A stretch of DNA of 64,000 nucleotides from Granulimonas faecalis (GTDB taxonomy: Bacteria; Actinomycetota; Coriobacteriia; Coriobacteriales; Atopobiaceae), in assembly GCF_022834715.1 (NCBI RefSeq), contig NZ_BQKC01000001.1:124001-188000 (forward strand). Reading direction: 5' to 3'. The notes under the pieces are model-generated. The model made no database searches. It was not told where the DNA came from and saw only the letters and a list, made by a program, of their open reading frames with translations. Both the position numbers and the translations under genes were made by a program. The first letter of the stretch is position 1. Each line of letters starts with the position of its first letter. This document shows, in pieces, positions 8,973 through 18,470 of the stretch.

Positions 8973-10187
8973 TCACCCCTCGAACAATGCGGACGAGATG
9001 CCCACCAGCAGCAGCGTCGCCACAAAACAGGCCCCGAGAAGGGCGACCCAGAGAACGGCGGGGTGCCGGGCGGTCGAGAAGCGCCGCTCGCCTCTGAGGA
9101 ACCACCGGGTGAGAAGGCCCGGCACCAGGCCCATGCACACGCCGATGGAGAGGCACTGGAAGTCCCAGAGCGGCTTGCCCATCCCGGGGTGCGACGGGGT
9201 CATGAGGAGGCCGCAGGCCATGAGCGCGCAGAACAGCGCCCCTACCACGGTGGCGGCGGTGGCCAGGCGTCGACGCCAGGCGGGAGGGGCGCCGCCCCCT
9301 CGGGGCGTCCCCGCGGGCGAAGGGTGGATCGTCCCCTGCGCCGTAGGCCGACGATCCCGCCCGTCGTGACCTGCGGGAGAGGCCGTCGGGCGTTCGGGCC
9401 GGTGCGCCTCGGCGGAGCCCTCGCCGACGGCGCGCTCCAGGTTCCGGGCGAAATCGAGGGCGGTGGCCGGACGGTCGGCGGGGGAGAGGGAGCACGCCCG
9501 CTCGATGACCCGGCGTAGGGGTGCGGGCACCACCGCGGGGTCGTCGAGGGCCTCCTCGCAGATGGGCGATGCGGGCGACAGCCCCGTGAGCAGGAAGGCG
9601 GCGAGTCTGCCCAGGGCGTACACGTCCGTGCGGGGGTCCGTCTCGGCAAACCCGTACTGCTCGGGGGCCGCGAAGCCCCGCGTGCCCAGCACGACGGTGT
9701 CGTGGCGCTTGGTATCGGGGCCCGGGCGCCGGGCGATGCCCGCGTCGATGATGCAGGCGCCGAGGGGCCCCACGACGACGTTCGCGCAGGAGAGGTCCCG
9801 GTGGACGATGCCCAGCCTGTGGAGCTCGGCCGCCCCTTGGGCCACTTGGCCGATCAGCGGGACGACGTCCTTGGGGGCGAGGGCGCCCTGGGCCTCCACG
9901 ACCTGCTCGAGGGTGGGGCCCGGCACGTAGTCCATGAGCACGGAGAGGCCCCAGGGCTCCCGGTCCACCTGCCACACCCTCACCAGGGCCGGGTGGGACG
10001 TCCGGGAGAGGGCGTCCCACACCTCCGGGTTGGCCGTCTCCGCGGGGACGAGCTTCTGCACGAACACCCGGTCGGCGCCGTCGCTCACCAGCAGGGTGGC
10101 GTCGTGCTCGGAGCGTCGTGCCAGCTCCTTGAGCCGTGTCAGCGGTGGGATGGGTCTCACGATGGGTGTGTCCATGGGGGCCTTCAT
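8973..10187 (-). CDS. Membrane-anchored Ser/Thr protein kinase
   Basis: A 404-residue protein with a Hanks-type kinase domain in the first ~270 residues. Visible motifs are VFVQKLVP (candidate ATP-binding Lys), HRDLSCANV (catalytic loop), IIDAG where DFG is expected, and GTRGFAAPEQYG (activation loop/APE). The glycine loop is poorly defined. A Pro-rich linker leads to a C-terminal membrane region with about three hydrophobic segments. The DFG-to-DAG change keeps the metal-binding Asp, so activity is plausible. It lies 46 bases after the HTH gene at 10234-10671, suggesting co-transcription. An internal start at 10175 is possible. Confidence 0.8.
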   Translation of the reverse strand: MKAPMDTPIVRPIPPLTRLKELARRSEHDATLLVSDGADRVFVQKLVPAETANPEVWDALSRTSHPALVRVWQVDREPWGLSVLMDYVPGPTLEQVVEAQGALAPKDVVPLIGQVAQGAAELHRLGIVHRDLSCANVVVGPLGACIIDAGIARRPGPDTKRHDTVVLGTRGFAAPEQYGFAETDPRTDVYALGRLAAFLLTGLSPASPICEEALDDPAVVPAPLRRVIERACSLSPADRPATALDFARNLERAVGEGSAEAHRPERPTASPAGHDGRDRRPTAQGTIHPSPAGTPRGGGAPPAWRRRLATAATVVGALFCALMACGLLMTPSHPGMGKPLWDFQCLSIGVCMGLVPGLLTRWFLRGERRFSTARHPAVLWVALLGACFVATLLLVGISSALFEG

Positions 10188-10233
10188 CGGCAGGGGGCGG
10201 TTGCGGGGGCGTGGGCGGTTGGCGTCGGGCGCC

Positions 10234-10671
10234 TCATCGGGCGGGGGAGAGCGTCCCCATCCCGCGGCGGTAGAGCTCCTCGTCGGTGCGCTGGCAGGAG
10301 AGCCCGTGCCGGATGCACCAGATCACGACGGCGTCGCGGGGGTCCTGGGGCGCGAGCCGCCCCTGGTTGGCCAGCGCGAGCAGCCGTTGGGTCTGGGTGA
10401 GCGTGCAGCCGAGCGCGCGGGAGAGCAGCAGCGCGTTGTTGCGGGTGATGCGGCGGGTGCCCTGGAACACCTGGTAGCCGAAGGTGGCGTTGAGCCCGGC
10501 CTCGCGGATGACCTCAGGCCTCGTGAGCGGCTGGGCTGCCAGGAGGGTGTCGAGGTAGGCGGACAGGGTGGCGGGCGCCTGCTTTCCCGACGCCTTGAGC
10601 TCGGCCAGGTACCCGTCCAGCGTGCAGGCCTCCTCCAGACGGGCCATGAGGTTCTCCGTGGTGTGCGCCAT
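10234..10671 (-). CDS. HTH (XRE-like) protein, probable partner of the kinase
   Basis: A 145-residue soluble protein. A lambda-repressor-like helix-turn-helix is readable in LTRPEVIREAGLNATFGYQVFQGTRRITRNNALLLSRALG. The N-terminal ~45 residues are helical and the tail ends with ELYRRGMGTLS. The start MAHTTENLM was chosen because GGAGCG lies just upstream. It is the first gene of a two-gene unit with the Ser/Thr kinase, so it may be a kinase substrate or control shared targets (inference). Confidence 0.7.
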   Translation of the reverse strand: MAHTTENLMARLEEACTLDGYLAELKASGKQAPATLSAYLDTLLAAQPLTRPEVIREAGLNATFGYQVFQGTRRITRNNALLLSRALGCTLTQTQRLLALANQGRLAPQDPRDAVVIWCIRHGLSCQRTDEELYRRGMGTLSPAR

Positions 10672-10697
10672 GGTCGCTCCAATATCTATGAAACTTA

Positions 10698-10711
10698 ACC
10701 ATTGAGATGGT
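10698..10711. promoter_or_regulatory. Possible operator dyad upstream of the HTH-kinase genes
   Basis: ACCAT-TGAG-ATGGT, a perfect 5-base dyad, lies 27 bases upstream of the HTH gene start within an AT-richer stretch that also holds CATATG and ACATGT. An autoregulatory site is plausible but rests only on symmetry and position. Confidence 0.3.
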
Positions 10712-10882
10712 ATCACATATGGGACATGTGGGGGATTTTGGGGACGGCCATGGGCCCTACCGTCGAGAAACGCCGGTGTCGAGGAGTCTGCCCCCGATGA
10801 TGCACGGCCATCCCGCCCCGCGTTGACCGTCGTTTTCATGCAGTCATGAGGCCTATGGAACCTACCACCTTTCATCGCTGCG

Positions 10883-11007
10883 CGCATTAGCCACCAGCTA
10901 ATGCGTCACCCGGGATACGTTTTTTAGAATGCCGTTTGTCTGAAAACATGCTTAATCAAGGATGCCGTCCGGCCCGGCGGGGCGACCCCGTGCCGCCCCG
11001 CCGGGCC
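10883..11007 (+). promoter_or_regulatory. Leader region of the lipoprotein gene with two hairpins
   Basis: The gap 10672-11026 holds two clear dyads. CGCATTAGC/GCTAATGCG occupies 10883-10891 and 10897-10905, and a 13-base GC stem occupies 10971-10983 and 10995-11007. The second stem ends about 6 bases before the ribosome-binding site TAAGGAG of the lipoprotein gene, so it could shape translation or mRNA stability. I recognise no riboswitch class. Confidence 0.4.
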
Positions 11008-11026
11008 CATCGGTAAGGAGCGCATC

Positions 11027-11542
11027 ATGACCCATACAGCGAAGCTCGGCGCCGCGGCCTGCGCCTGCCTGCTCGCCCTCTCCCTGGGGGCCTGCGGAGG
11101 CGGCTCGGACACCGGCTCGGGCACCACCGATCCCGGCAACGGTCAGGGGTCCCAGGAACAGCAGGCCCAGCAGGCCGAGCCCGCCGAGGACGCCCCGTAC
11201 CAGGTCACCATCGACAGCGCCCAGGTCGTGAAGACGTACGACGGCGGCGACGCCGTCTGCATCACCTTCACCTTCACGAACAACTCCGACGAGGCCGAGG
11301 CCTTCGGCACCGCCACCCGCGTCACCGTCTACCAGGACGGCGTGGAGCAGGAGATCGCCATGCCCGCGGAAAGCCCCGCGAACTACGGCAACTCCATGAG
11401 CAAGGTGAAGGCGGGGTCGTCCATCACCGTCGACGGCGTCTACGAGCTGGCCAACACCACCTCCCCCGTGGAGGTGGAGGTCGCCGAGCTCTTCAACCTC
11501 GACGGGACCGTCCTCGCCGAGAAGACCTTCGACCTCTCCTAG
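11027..11542 (+). CDS. Lipoprotein with DUF5067-like domain
   Basis: A 171-residue exported lipoprotein. A signal peptide with lipobox LSLGAC puts the lipidated Cys near residue 24, followed by a Gly/Ser/Gln-rich linker to about residue 55. The C-terminal beta-sandwich-like domain (YQVTIDSAQVVKTYDGGDAVCITFTFTNNSDEA and onward) resembles DUF5067, a domain of unknown function in Gram-positive surface lipoproteins. It is anchored outside the membrane and transcribed alone. Confidence 0.75.
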   Translation: MTHTAKLGAAACACLLALSLGACGGGSDTGSGTTDPGNGQGSQEQQAQQAEPAEDAPYQVTIDSAQVVKTYDGGDAVCITFTFTNNSDEAEAFGTATRVTVYQDGVEQEIAMPAESPANYGNSMSKVKAGSSITVDGVYELANTTSPVEVEVAELFNLDGTVLAEKTFDLS

Positions 11543-11620
11543 GGCACCGTCCGAGCCCGTGGGCCGTGCGGCCCCGTGGGTCGTCCGACCTGCGGGGCCG
11601 CCATCCGTCCCGGCGCCCCG

Positions 11621-11638
11621 TTTTCACCCCTGTGAAAA
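11621..11638. promoter_or_regulatory. Perfect dyad upstream of metY
   Basis: TTTTCAC-CCCT-GTGAAAA is an exact 7-base inverted repeat 69 bases before the metY start. It looks like a repressor operator near a promoter. No SAM riboswitch was recognised in this leader. The regulator is unknown. Confidence 0.4.
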
Positions 11639-11706
11639 GGGCGGCCACCGCCCGACACCCCGGCCGCCACCTTGGTAGCTTTTAAGAAACAGACCGAGGA
11701 GGGCCC

Positions 11707-12978
11707 ATGGACTTCAACACCGAGTGCATCCACGCCGGGTACCAGGCCGGTAACGGGCAGCCGCGCACGCTGCCCATCGCGCTGAGCACCACCTACCCCT
11801 ACGACTCCTGCGAGCAGGTGGCGCGGCTCTTCGACCTCTCGGAGGAGGGCTTCTTCTACTCGCGCATCGCCAATCCCACGTGCGACGCCGTGGAGCGCAA
11901 GATCGCCGCCCTCGAGGGCGGCGTCGGGGCCCTGCTCACGAGCTCGGGCCAGGCCGCCAACCTCATCGCCGTGCTCAACGTGGCCTCGGCCGGCGACTCC
12001 ATCGTGGCGTCGAGCGCCATCTACGGCGGCACGGTGAACCTCTTCTCGGTCACGCTCAAGCGCTTTGGCATCGAGACCCGCTACGTGGGGCCCCGCGCCA
12101 CCGAGGACGAGATCCTCTCCGCCGTGGACGAAACCACCAAGGCGGTCTTCGGCGAGACCGTGGCCAACCCGGCCCTCGACGTGCTCGACATCGAGACCTT
12201 CGCCGCGGCCGCCCATCGGGCCGGCCTGCCCCTGATCGTGGACAACACCTTCCCCACGCCGGTGCTCTGTCGGCCCATGGACTGGGGTGCCGATATCGTC
12301 ACCCACTCCACCACCAAGTACATCGACGGCCATGCCATGACCGTGGGCGGCGTCGTCGTGGACTCCGGGCGGTTCGACTGGGAGGTCTCCGGCCGCTTCC
12401 CGGGCCTCACCGAGCCCGACGAGAGCTACCACGGCACCGTCTACACCCGCGACTTCGGCGACTCGGCCTACATCGTGAAGGCCCGCGTGCAGCTCATGCG
12501 CGACCTCGGCTGCTACCCGCCGGCCACCAACGCGTTCATCCTCAACGAGACCCTGGAGACCCTGCCCCTGCGCATGGCCCAGCACGGGTCCAACGCCCTG
12601 ACCGTGGCCCGCTGGCTCGAGGGCCGTCCCGAGGTTGAGTCGGTGAGCTTCCCGGGGCTGGAGTCGAGCCCCGACCACGACCTCGCCGGAAAGTACCTGC
12701 CGAACGGCTGCTGCGGGGTCATCTCGTTCGTGCTCTCCGGCGGCCGCGAGCGTGCCGCGGCGCTGCTCGACGCCCTGGAGATGGTGCGCATCGAGGTGCA
12801 CGTGGCCGACTCCCAGACCTGCGCCCTGCACCCGGCGAGCTCCACCCACCGCCAGCTCACCGACGACCAGCTCGCCGCCGCGGGCGTGGGGCCGGGCCTC
12901 GTGCGCCTGTCCTGCGGCCTAGAGAGCCCCGAGGCCATCATCGCCGACCTGGAACAGGCCCTGGCCGCCATCGCCTGA
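11707..12978 (+). CDS. metY: O-acetylhomoserine sulfhydrylase-type PLP enzyme
   Basis: A 423-residue Cys/Met-metabolism PLP enzyme. The cofactor Lys is K204 in STTKYIDGHA; substrate-side motifs include SRIANPT, SSGQAAN and VDNTFPTP. Length and the C-terminal SCGLESPEAIIADLEQAL fit the MetY group, which makes homocysteine from O-acetylhomoserine and sulfide, rather than the shorter MetB/MetC enzymes. Cystathionine gamma-synthase activity cannot be excluded by eye. GAGGAGGG precedes the ATG. It is monocistronic, with a possible operator at 11621-11638. Confidence 0.85.
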   Translation: MDFNTECIHAGYQAGNGQPRTLPIALSTTYPYDSCEQVARLFDLSEEGFFYSRIANPTCDAVERKIAALEGGVGALLTSSGQAANLIAVLNVASAGDSIVASSAIYGGTVNLFSVTLKRFGIETRYVGPRATEDEILSAVDETTKAVFGETVANPALDVLDIETFAAAAHRAGLPLIVDNTFPTPVLCRPMDWGADIVTHSTTKYIDGHAMTVGGVVVDSGRFDWEVSGRFPGLTEPDESYHGTVYTRDFGDSAYIVKARVQLMRDLGCYPPATNAFILNETLETLPLRMAQHGSNALTVARWLEGRPEVESVSFPGLESSPDHDLAGKYLPNGCCGVISFVLSGGRERAAALLDALEMVRIEVHVADSQTCALHPASSTHRQLTDDQLAAAGVGPGLVRLSCGLESPEAIIADLEQALAAIA

Positions 12979-13088
12979 CGCCCCCTGTCCCACCACCCGG
13001 ACACTTTTGTCCCAATGGTCGGACACTTCTGTCCCATCATCAATCACGTAATAGGATAAGTGACAGATGGGCCAGGCACCTTTGTCAC
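12976..13088. repeat. Composite intergenic repeat after metY
   Basis: Starting at the metY stop, TGACGCCCCCTGTCCCACC continues into GGACACTTTTGTCCCA and a second GGACACTTCTGTCCCA. This is nearly identical to the block after the gene ending at 4865. The TGGGCCAGGCACC hairpin follows at 13060-13088 (GTGACAGA ... TTTGTCAC), preceded by AATAGGATAA. It lies between convergent genes. Confidence 0.7.
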
Positions 13089-13102
13089 GCCAGGCGCATA
13101 TG

Positions 13103-13139
13103 GAAAGGCCCGCCGGCGGCCGGTGCCGTCGGCGGGCCT
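13103..13139 (-). terminator. Terminator of the TetR-DUF5692 operon
   Basis: Ten-base arms AGGCCCGCCG at 13106-13115 and its complement at 13130-13139 are followed on the minus strand by TTTCC. It lies about 48 bases beyond the DUF5692 stop. Confidence 0.6.
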
Positions 13140-13186
13140 GGAGGCGGTGATGCGACGCCGCCCGGTGGCTCCTTGCCGTATGGGTG

Positions 13187-14302
13187 CTAGCCCTGCCGGG
13201 TGACGTTCTCCTCGGCCACGTAGACGAAGCCCGGGGTGCCCTCGGCGGGCAGGGAGTTGTAGGCCACCATCTCGGCGATCTCGGCGGGCGTGGCGCTCTT
13301 GGGCTCGGTCTCGAGCAGGTACTCGGTGCTGGCGCGGCGCTCCATGGCCTCGCGGAAGTCCTTGGTCCCCACGAAGACCTCCTGCTTGTAGGGGTTCACG
13401 CCGAGCTTCTTGGCGCGGTAGAGGATGTAGGCGAGGGCCGCGACGTTGGCGACGAGGGCCACGATCGAGACGACGAGGTTCACGTTGGGGTTGTTCACGG
13501 AGTCGGCCGCGAAGACGGAGTCGTTGGCGAACATCGGCACCATCTGGCAGAACATACACCAGATGGAGAGGGTGAAGGCGCGGTTCTGGATCCAGCCGCC
13601 CTTGTTCCACCACAGGCCGGCGATGGTCGGGGCAAACAGCAGGGCCACGCCGCAGTACCAGGAGTGGGTGGGCAGGTTGTTGTAGGTGTAGCAGAAGTTC
13701 CACAGGTCGTAGGCGATGATGAACACCCACGTCATGTCGGGCCACAGCATGTCCTGGCGCTTCTTGGAGATGTAGATGCCAAACCAGCCGGTCATGCAGA
13801 AGATGTTGATGAGGCCGGCGATGCCGTTGAAGACGTTGTGCCAGCCGCCGTAGAGGGTCACGCCCTCGGTGGAGACCCACGTGGTGCCGAAGGCGCGGAA
13901 GGCGCTCTCGAAGTCGCTCACCACGGCGATCAGGATGTTGATGGCCACGATGATGAAGGGGAACGCCTTGAACCAGTGGGAGCGGCCGATCTTGCCCCAG
14001 CCGTACTTGAGCATCATGAAGCCGATGCACCCCGCCGTGGCCGCATAGACCTTGGCGTAGTGGAACCAGCTGTTCATGTCGGTGTGCGTGGGGTTGTTGA
14101 GCGCCCACTCGGCGCCCATGGCCGCGCCGATCTCGACGGCCAGGCAGTAGACCGTCATGACGCCGCACACACCGAAGAACATGACGATGCCGCCGGTCTT
14201 GCTCCTCCGGGCGAACTCGTTGAGGCCGATGAGGGCCCCCAGGACCATGAACAGCCCCAGCCATTGGTAGAGCGCGTTCGGCCCGTACACGGAAAACAAC
14301 AT
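13187..14302 (-). CDS. DUF5692-family multi-spanning membrane protein
   Basis: A 371-residue, Trp- and aromatic-rich integral membrane protein with about ten hydrophobic segments (for example residues 12-28, 36-60, 84-100 and 115-135). A soluble tail begins around residue 315 (KKLGVNPYKQEVFVGTKDF). I recall similar proteins labelled DUF5692, whose function is unknown to me. GGGAGGAAG precedes the start. It follows a TetR gene by 12 bases on the same strand, suggesting control by that regulator and possible roles in efflux or membrane modification of a toxic or steroid-like ligand (inference). Confidence 0.6.
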   Translation of the reverse strand: MLFSVYGPNALYQWLGLFMVLGALIGLNEFARRSKTGGIVMFFGVCGVMTVYCLAVEIGAAMGAEWALNNPTHTDMNSWFHYAKVYAATAGCIGFMMLKYGWGKIGRSHWFKAFPFIIVAINILIAVVSDFESAFRAFGTTWVSTEGVTLYGGWHNVFNGIAGLINIFCMTGWFGIYISKKRQDMLWPDMTWVFIIAYDLWNFCYTYNNLPTHSWYCGVALLFAPTIAGLWWNKGGWIQNRAFTLSIWCMFCQMVPMFANDSVFAADSVNNPNVNLVVSIVALVANVAALAYILYRAKKLGVNPYKQEVFVGTKDFREAMERRASTEYLLETEPKSATPAEIAEMVAYNSLPAEGTPGFVYVAEENVTRQG

Positions 14303-14314
14303 TCGCTTCCTCCC

Positions 14315-14902
14315 TTAATCGTGGGACCTGTCTATATGGAGCGTCTGCGCGACGATGTCGGCCGCCATCTCGTCGTCGACGGACGGGTTGTTGCGCAGGA
14401 GCCCGATGACACCGGTGATGAGCATGTAGAGGGTCTCGTAGAGGTGGTCGATCTCTATGGTGTGGAGGCTCCCGTAGTCCTTCACGGTGGTGTCTATGAG
14501 GTAGTGGGCGGTGTGGTCGACCACCCGGTGGATGAAACCAAGGTAGAGCGAGGTGTTCTCGGTGGAGTTGAGGTCGGACCTGAACGAGTCCCTCTCGAGG
14601 ATGGCGTTTCGCACGAGGCGCACCACCGATAGGAGGGCCTCGTCCACGTCGCCCTTCCGGCGCCGCTCGTTCCAGTAGGAGAGGGCCTCCACGTAGTCGC
14701 CCACGTAGTCGTCGAGCACCGCGGAGGTAACGGCGTCCTTGTCGCTGAAGTAATGGTAGAAAAGCGACCGTGTGACGCCAACGCGGTCGGTGATGTCCTG
14801 GATGGAGGTGCGGGCCAGCCCCTTCTCCTGGTAGAGGTCGCGGGCGGCACAGAGGAGTTCCTCCCGTCGCCGGTCGCGCCCCCTATCCTTTTGCCGGCCC
14901 AT
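14315..14902 (-). CDS. TetR/AcrR-family transcriptional regulator
   Basis: A 195-residue one-domain regulator. The N-terminal HTH reads TSIQDITDRVGVTRSLFYHYFSDKDAV, the hallmark of TetR proteins; the rest is an all-helical ligand domain without recognisable specificity. ATG at 14902 is preceded by AAAGGGGAG; an upstream TTG would add only five residues. It is the first gene of a two-gene unit with the DUF5692 protein, its likely target. Confidence 0.88.
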   Translation of the reverse strand: MGRQKDRGRDRRREELLCAARDLYQEKGLARTSIQDITDRVGVTRSLFYHYFSDKDAVTSAVLDDYVGDYVEALSYWNERRRKGDVDEALLSVVRLVRNAILERDSFRSDLNSTENTSLYLGFIHRVVDHTAHYLIDTTVKDYGSLHTIEIDHLYETLYMLITGVIGLLRNNPSVDDEMAADIVAQTLHIDRSHD

Positions 14903-15003
14903 GGACTCCCCTTTCAAATCGACATCAGCCTAGGACTCGGTTTGACGCGCTGTCAATATACAGATTTGGCAATTCGTCAACGGTCCTCCGGCGGGGTCCC
15001 CCA

Positions 15004-15042
15004 CAAGAAACGCCCCCGGGTGCGCTGGGCGTCCGGGGGCGT
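15004..15042 (-). terminator. Terminator of the ferredoxin gene
   Basis: ACGCCCCCGG at 15010-15019 pairs with CCGGGGGCGT at 15033-15042. On the minus strand it is followed by TTTCTT. It lies 28 bases after the ferredoxin stop. Confidence 0.8.
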
Positions 15043-15070
15043 CTGGTGGGGCTGGATGCCGTCGGGAGGG

Positions 15071-15259
15071 CTAGTCCTCGACGATCTCGGTGATGGCACC
15101 GGTGGGGCAGGCCTCCATGCACTGGCCGCAGGCGATGCAGTTGTCCTCGTTGGCCACGACGGCGCACTCGTCGCCGAGCTCGAGGGTGTCGGTGGGGCAG
15201 GTGTCGACGCACACGCCGCAGCAGATGCACTCGTCGGCATCGATAACAGGATGGGCCAT
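15071..15259 (-). CDS. 2[4Fe-4S] ferredoxin
   Basis: A 62-residue clostridial-type ferredoxin. Two complete clusters are encoded, CICCGVCVDTCP and CIACGQCMEACP, with the usual pseudo-twofold repeat. It is a soluble low-potential electron carrier and a natural partner for pyruvate:ferredoxin oxidoreductase and the hydrogenase at 6933, though not in an operon with them. It is monocistronic with its own terminator. Confidence 0.93.
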   Translation of the reverse strand: MAHPVIDADECICCGVCVDTCPTDTLELGDECAVVANEDNCIACGQCMEACPTGAITEIVED

Positions 15260-15424
15260 GGTTCTCTCCGATCGTCGGGGTAGTCGGCCCGCGGCGCGCG
15301 CGGGCCCCGTGTGAAGTGAATATAGCAAGAATGGCGGGCTTTGCAAGAATAGGTTCTGGACTTTTCCGCATCGTGTCCACCGCCAAAAAGTTAGCCAAAG
15401 TTGCAGGTACATGGTTTATATACC

Positions 15425-15438
15425 ACCTGTCTACAGGT
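15425..15438. promoter_or_regulatory. Palindrome ACCTGTCTACAGGT in the ferredoxin/dnaK gap
   Basis: The 445-base gap 15260-15704 is AT-richer than its flanks. It contains this perfect 6+2+6 dyad, with further CAGGT and ACCTG half-sites at 15403-15430. Its core TGTCTACA is shared with a dyad at 36461-36472 upstream of the GntR genes. It could be an operator for the ferredoxin or for dnaK. Confidence 0.35.
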
Positions 15439-15570
15439 ATTTGCTCCCCACACAACGCGTTCACGGTTGCCGGTCCCCTGTTAGCGGCTTCCACCAGCGG
15501 TGATAAGGCTCCATGAGGCCATCTGCGCATGCTCCGGCACTCTGAGTTGTGGAGAACCAGAAAATATATG

Positions 15571-15598
15571 TTGCCCAGACTTAGATTATGTGTAGTAT
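15571..15598 (+). promoter_or_regulatory. Possible dnaK promoter
   Basis: TTGCCC at 15571 and TAGTAT at 15593 are separated by 16 bases, about 107 bases before the dnaK start. I did not find a HAIR-type HspR site (CTTGAGT-N7-ACTCAAG) nearby. The assignment rests on weak consensus matches. Confidence 0.35.
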
Positions 15599-15704
15599 GT
15601 TCCGCAAAGGATATAAGCCTCACCAGTGTAATGCCGGCATCGACGGCCCCCTCGGCCGCCACAGGGCCCTGCACCACGAGGCAGGCATGAAAGGAAGGCC
15701 AGTT

Positions 15705-17597
<1,893 letters not shown>

Positions 17598-17671
17598 GAG
17601 GCCCTGACACGCCGCACGACCCGTCCCGGGGCCCCGTGCCCCGGGACGTCCCTTTGGAGGAGGCGACAACC

Positions 17672-18319
17672 GTGGATCAGAACGAGGAGCTCGACCCCGA
17701 GATGGTCGAGGCTGCCATCCGTGCTGGCGAGCAGGCCGCCAAGGACGACCTCGCCAAGGACGCCGACAAGATGCGCGCCGAGCGCGACGAGCTGCAGAGG
17801 CAGCTGGCCGACGCCCAAGACGAGGTCCAGAAGGCCCAGACCGAGGCGGCCGACGCCGCGGCCCGCGTGGCCCGTCTGCAAGCCGACTGGGACAACTACC
17901 GCAAGCGCACGGCCGCGGAGCGCGTGGCCGAGCGCGCCCGCGCCACCGAGAAGCTCGTGGAGAGCCTGCTCCCGGCCATCGACGACCTCGAGCGCGCCGT
18001 GGAGCACGCCCAGGGCATCGACGACGCCCAGGTGAAGGAGCTGGGCGCCGGCATCGCCAACGTCCACGCCAAGATCGTGGGCGTCCTCGAGCGCGAGGGC
18101 GTCGAGGTCATCGACCGCCCCGGCGAGGCCTTCGACCCCTTGCGTGAGCAGGCCGTGGGCCAGGTGCAGGACGCCGAGGCCTACGACGACTCCGTGGCCC
18201 AGGTGCTGCGGCGCGGGTACGCCATGGGCGGCAAGGTGATCCGACCGGCCATGGTCTCCGTGACCGTGGGCGGCCCCAAGCGCCCGGCCCCCGCCGACGA
18301 CGGCGGGGAAACCGCCTAG
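17672..18319 (+). CDS. grpE: Nucleotide-exchange factor GrpE
   Basis: A 215-residue dimeric cochaperone that releases ADP from DnaK. A long coiled coil (about residues 25-85, MRAERDELQRQLADAQDEV) leads to the conserved WDNYRKRTAAE and a C-terminal beta domain containing GGKVIRPAMVSV. GTG at 17672 was chosen because GGAGGAGG lies 8 bases upstream; an earlier GTG at 17636 lacks a ribosome site. It lies 74 bases after dnaK. Confidence 0.95.
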   Translation: MDQNEELDPEMVEAAIRAGEQAAKDDLAKDADKMRAERDELQRQLADAQDEVQKAQTEAADAAARVARLQADWDNYRKRTAAERVAERARATEKLVESLLPAIDDLERAVEHAQGIDDAQVKELGAGIANVHAKIVGVLEREGVEVIDRPGEAFDPLREQAVGQVQDAEAYDDSVAQVLRRGYAMGGKVIRPAMVSVTVGGPKRPAPADDGGETA

Positions 18320-18400
18320 GACCCGCTTGACGCGCGGGTCGCCACGGCACCCGCACGGCCATCGGGGGTACATGCCCCGGTGACGGAACAACCCGAACCA

Positions 18401-18438
18401 AGCGCGCCCGGGCCGAGCATCGTCCCGGGCGCGCTTTC
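18401..18438 (+). terminator. Hairpin between grpE and dnaJ
   Basis: A 12-base perfect stem (AGCGCGCCCGGG at 18401-18412, complement at 18424-18435) is followed by TTT only. It lies inside the heat-shock cluster, so it probably attenuates or processes the transcript between grpE and dnaJ rather than ending it completely. Confidence 0.6.
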
Positions 18439-18470
18439 GCGAGAACCCAAAGAAAGGGGGTGCGAACTCG

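Noticed and set aside
11543-11706. SAM-type riboswitch upstream of metY
   Set aside because: The leader is short and shows only a simple dyad. No multi-helix junction or known conserved core was recognised.
15260-15704. HspR operator (HAIR) upstream of dnaK
   Set aside because: ACTCTGAGT near 15539 is a short dyad but does not fit CTTGAGT-N7-ACTCAAG; no convincing full site was found.
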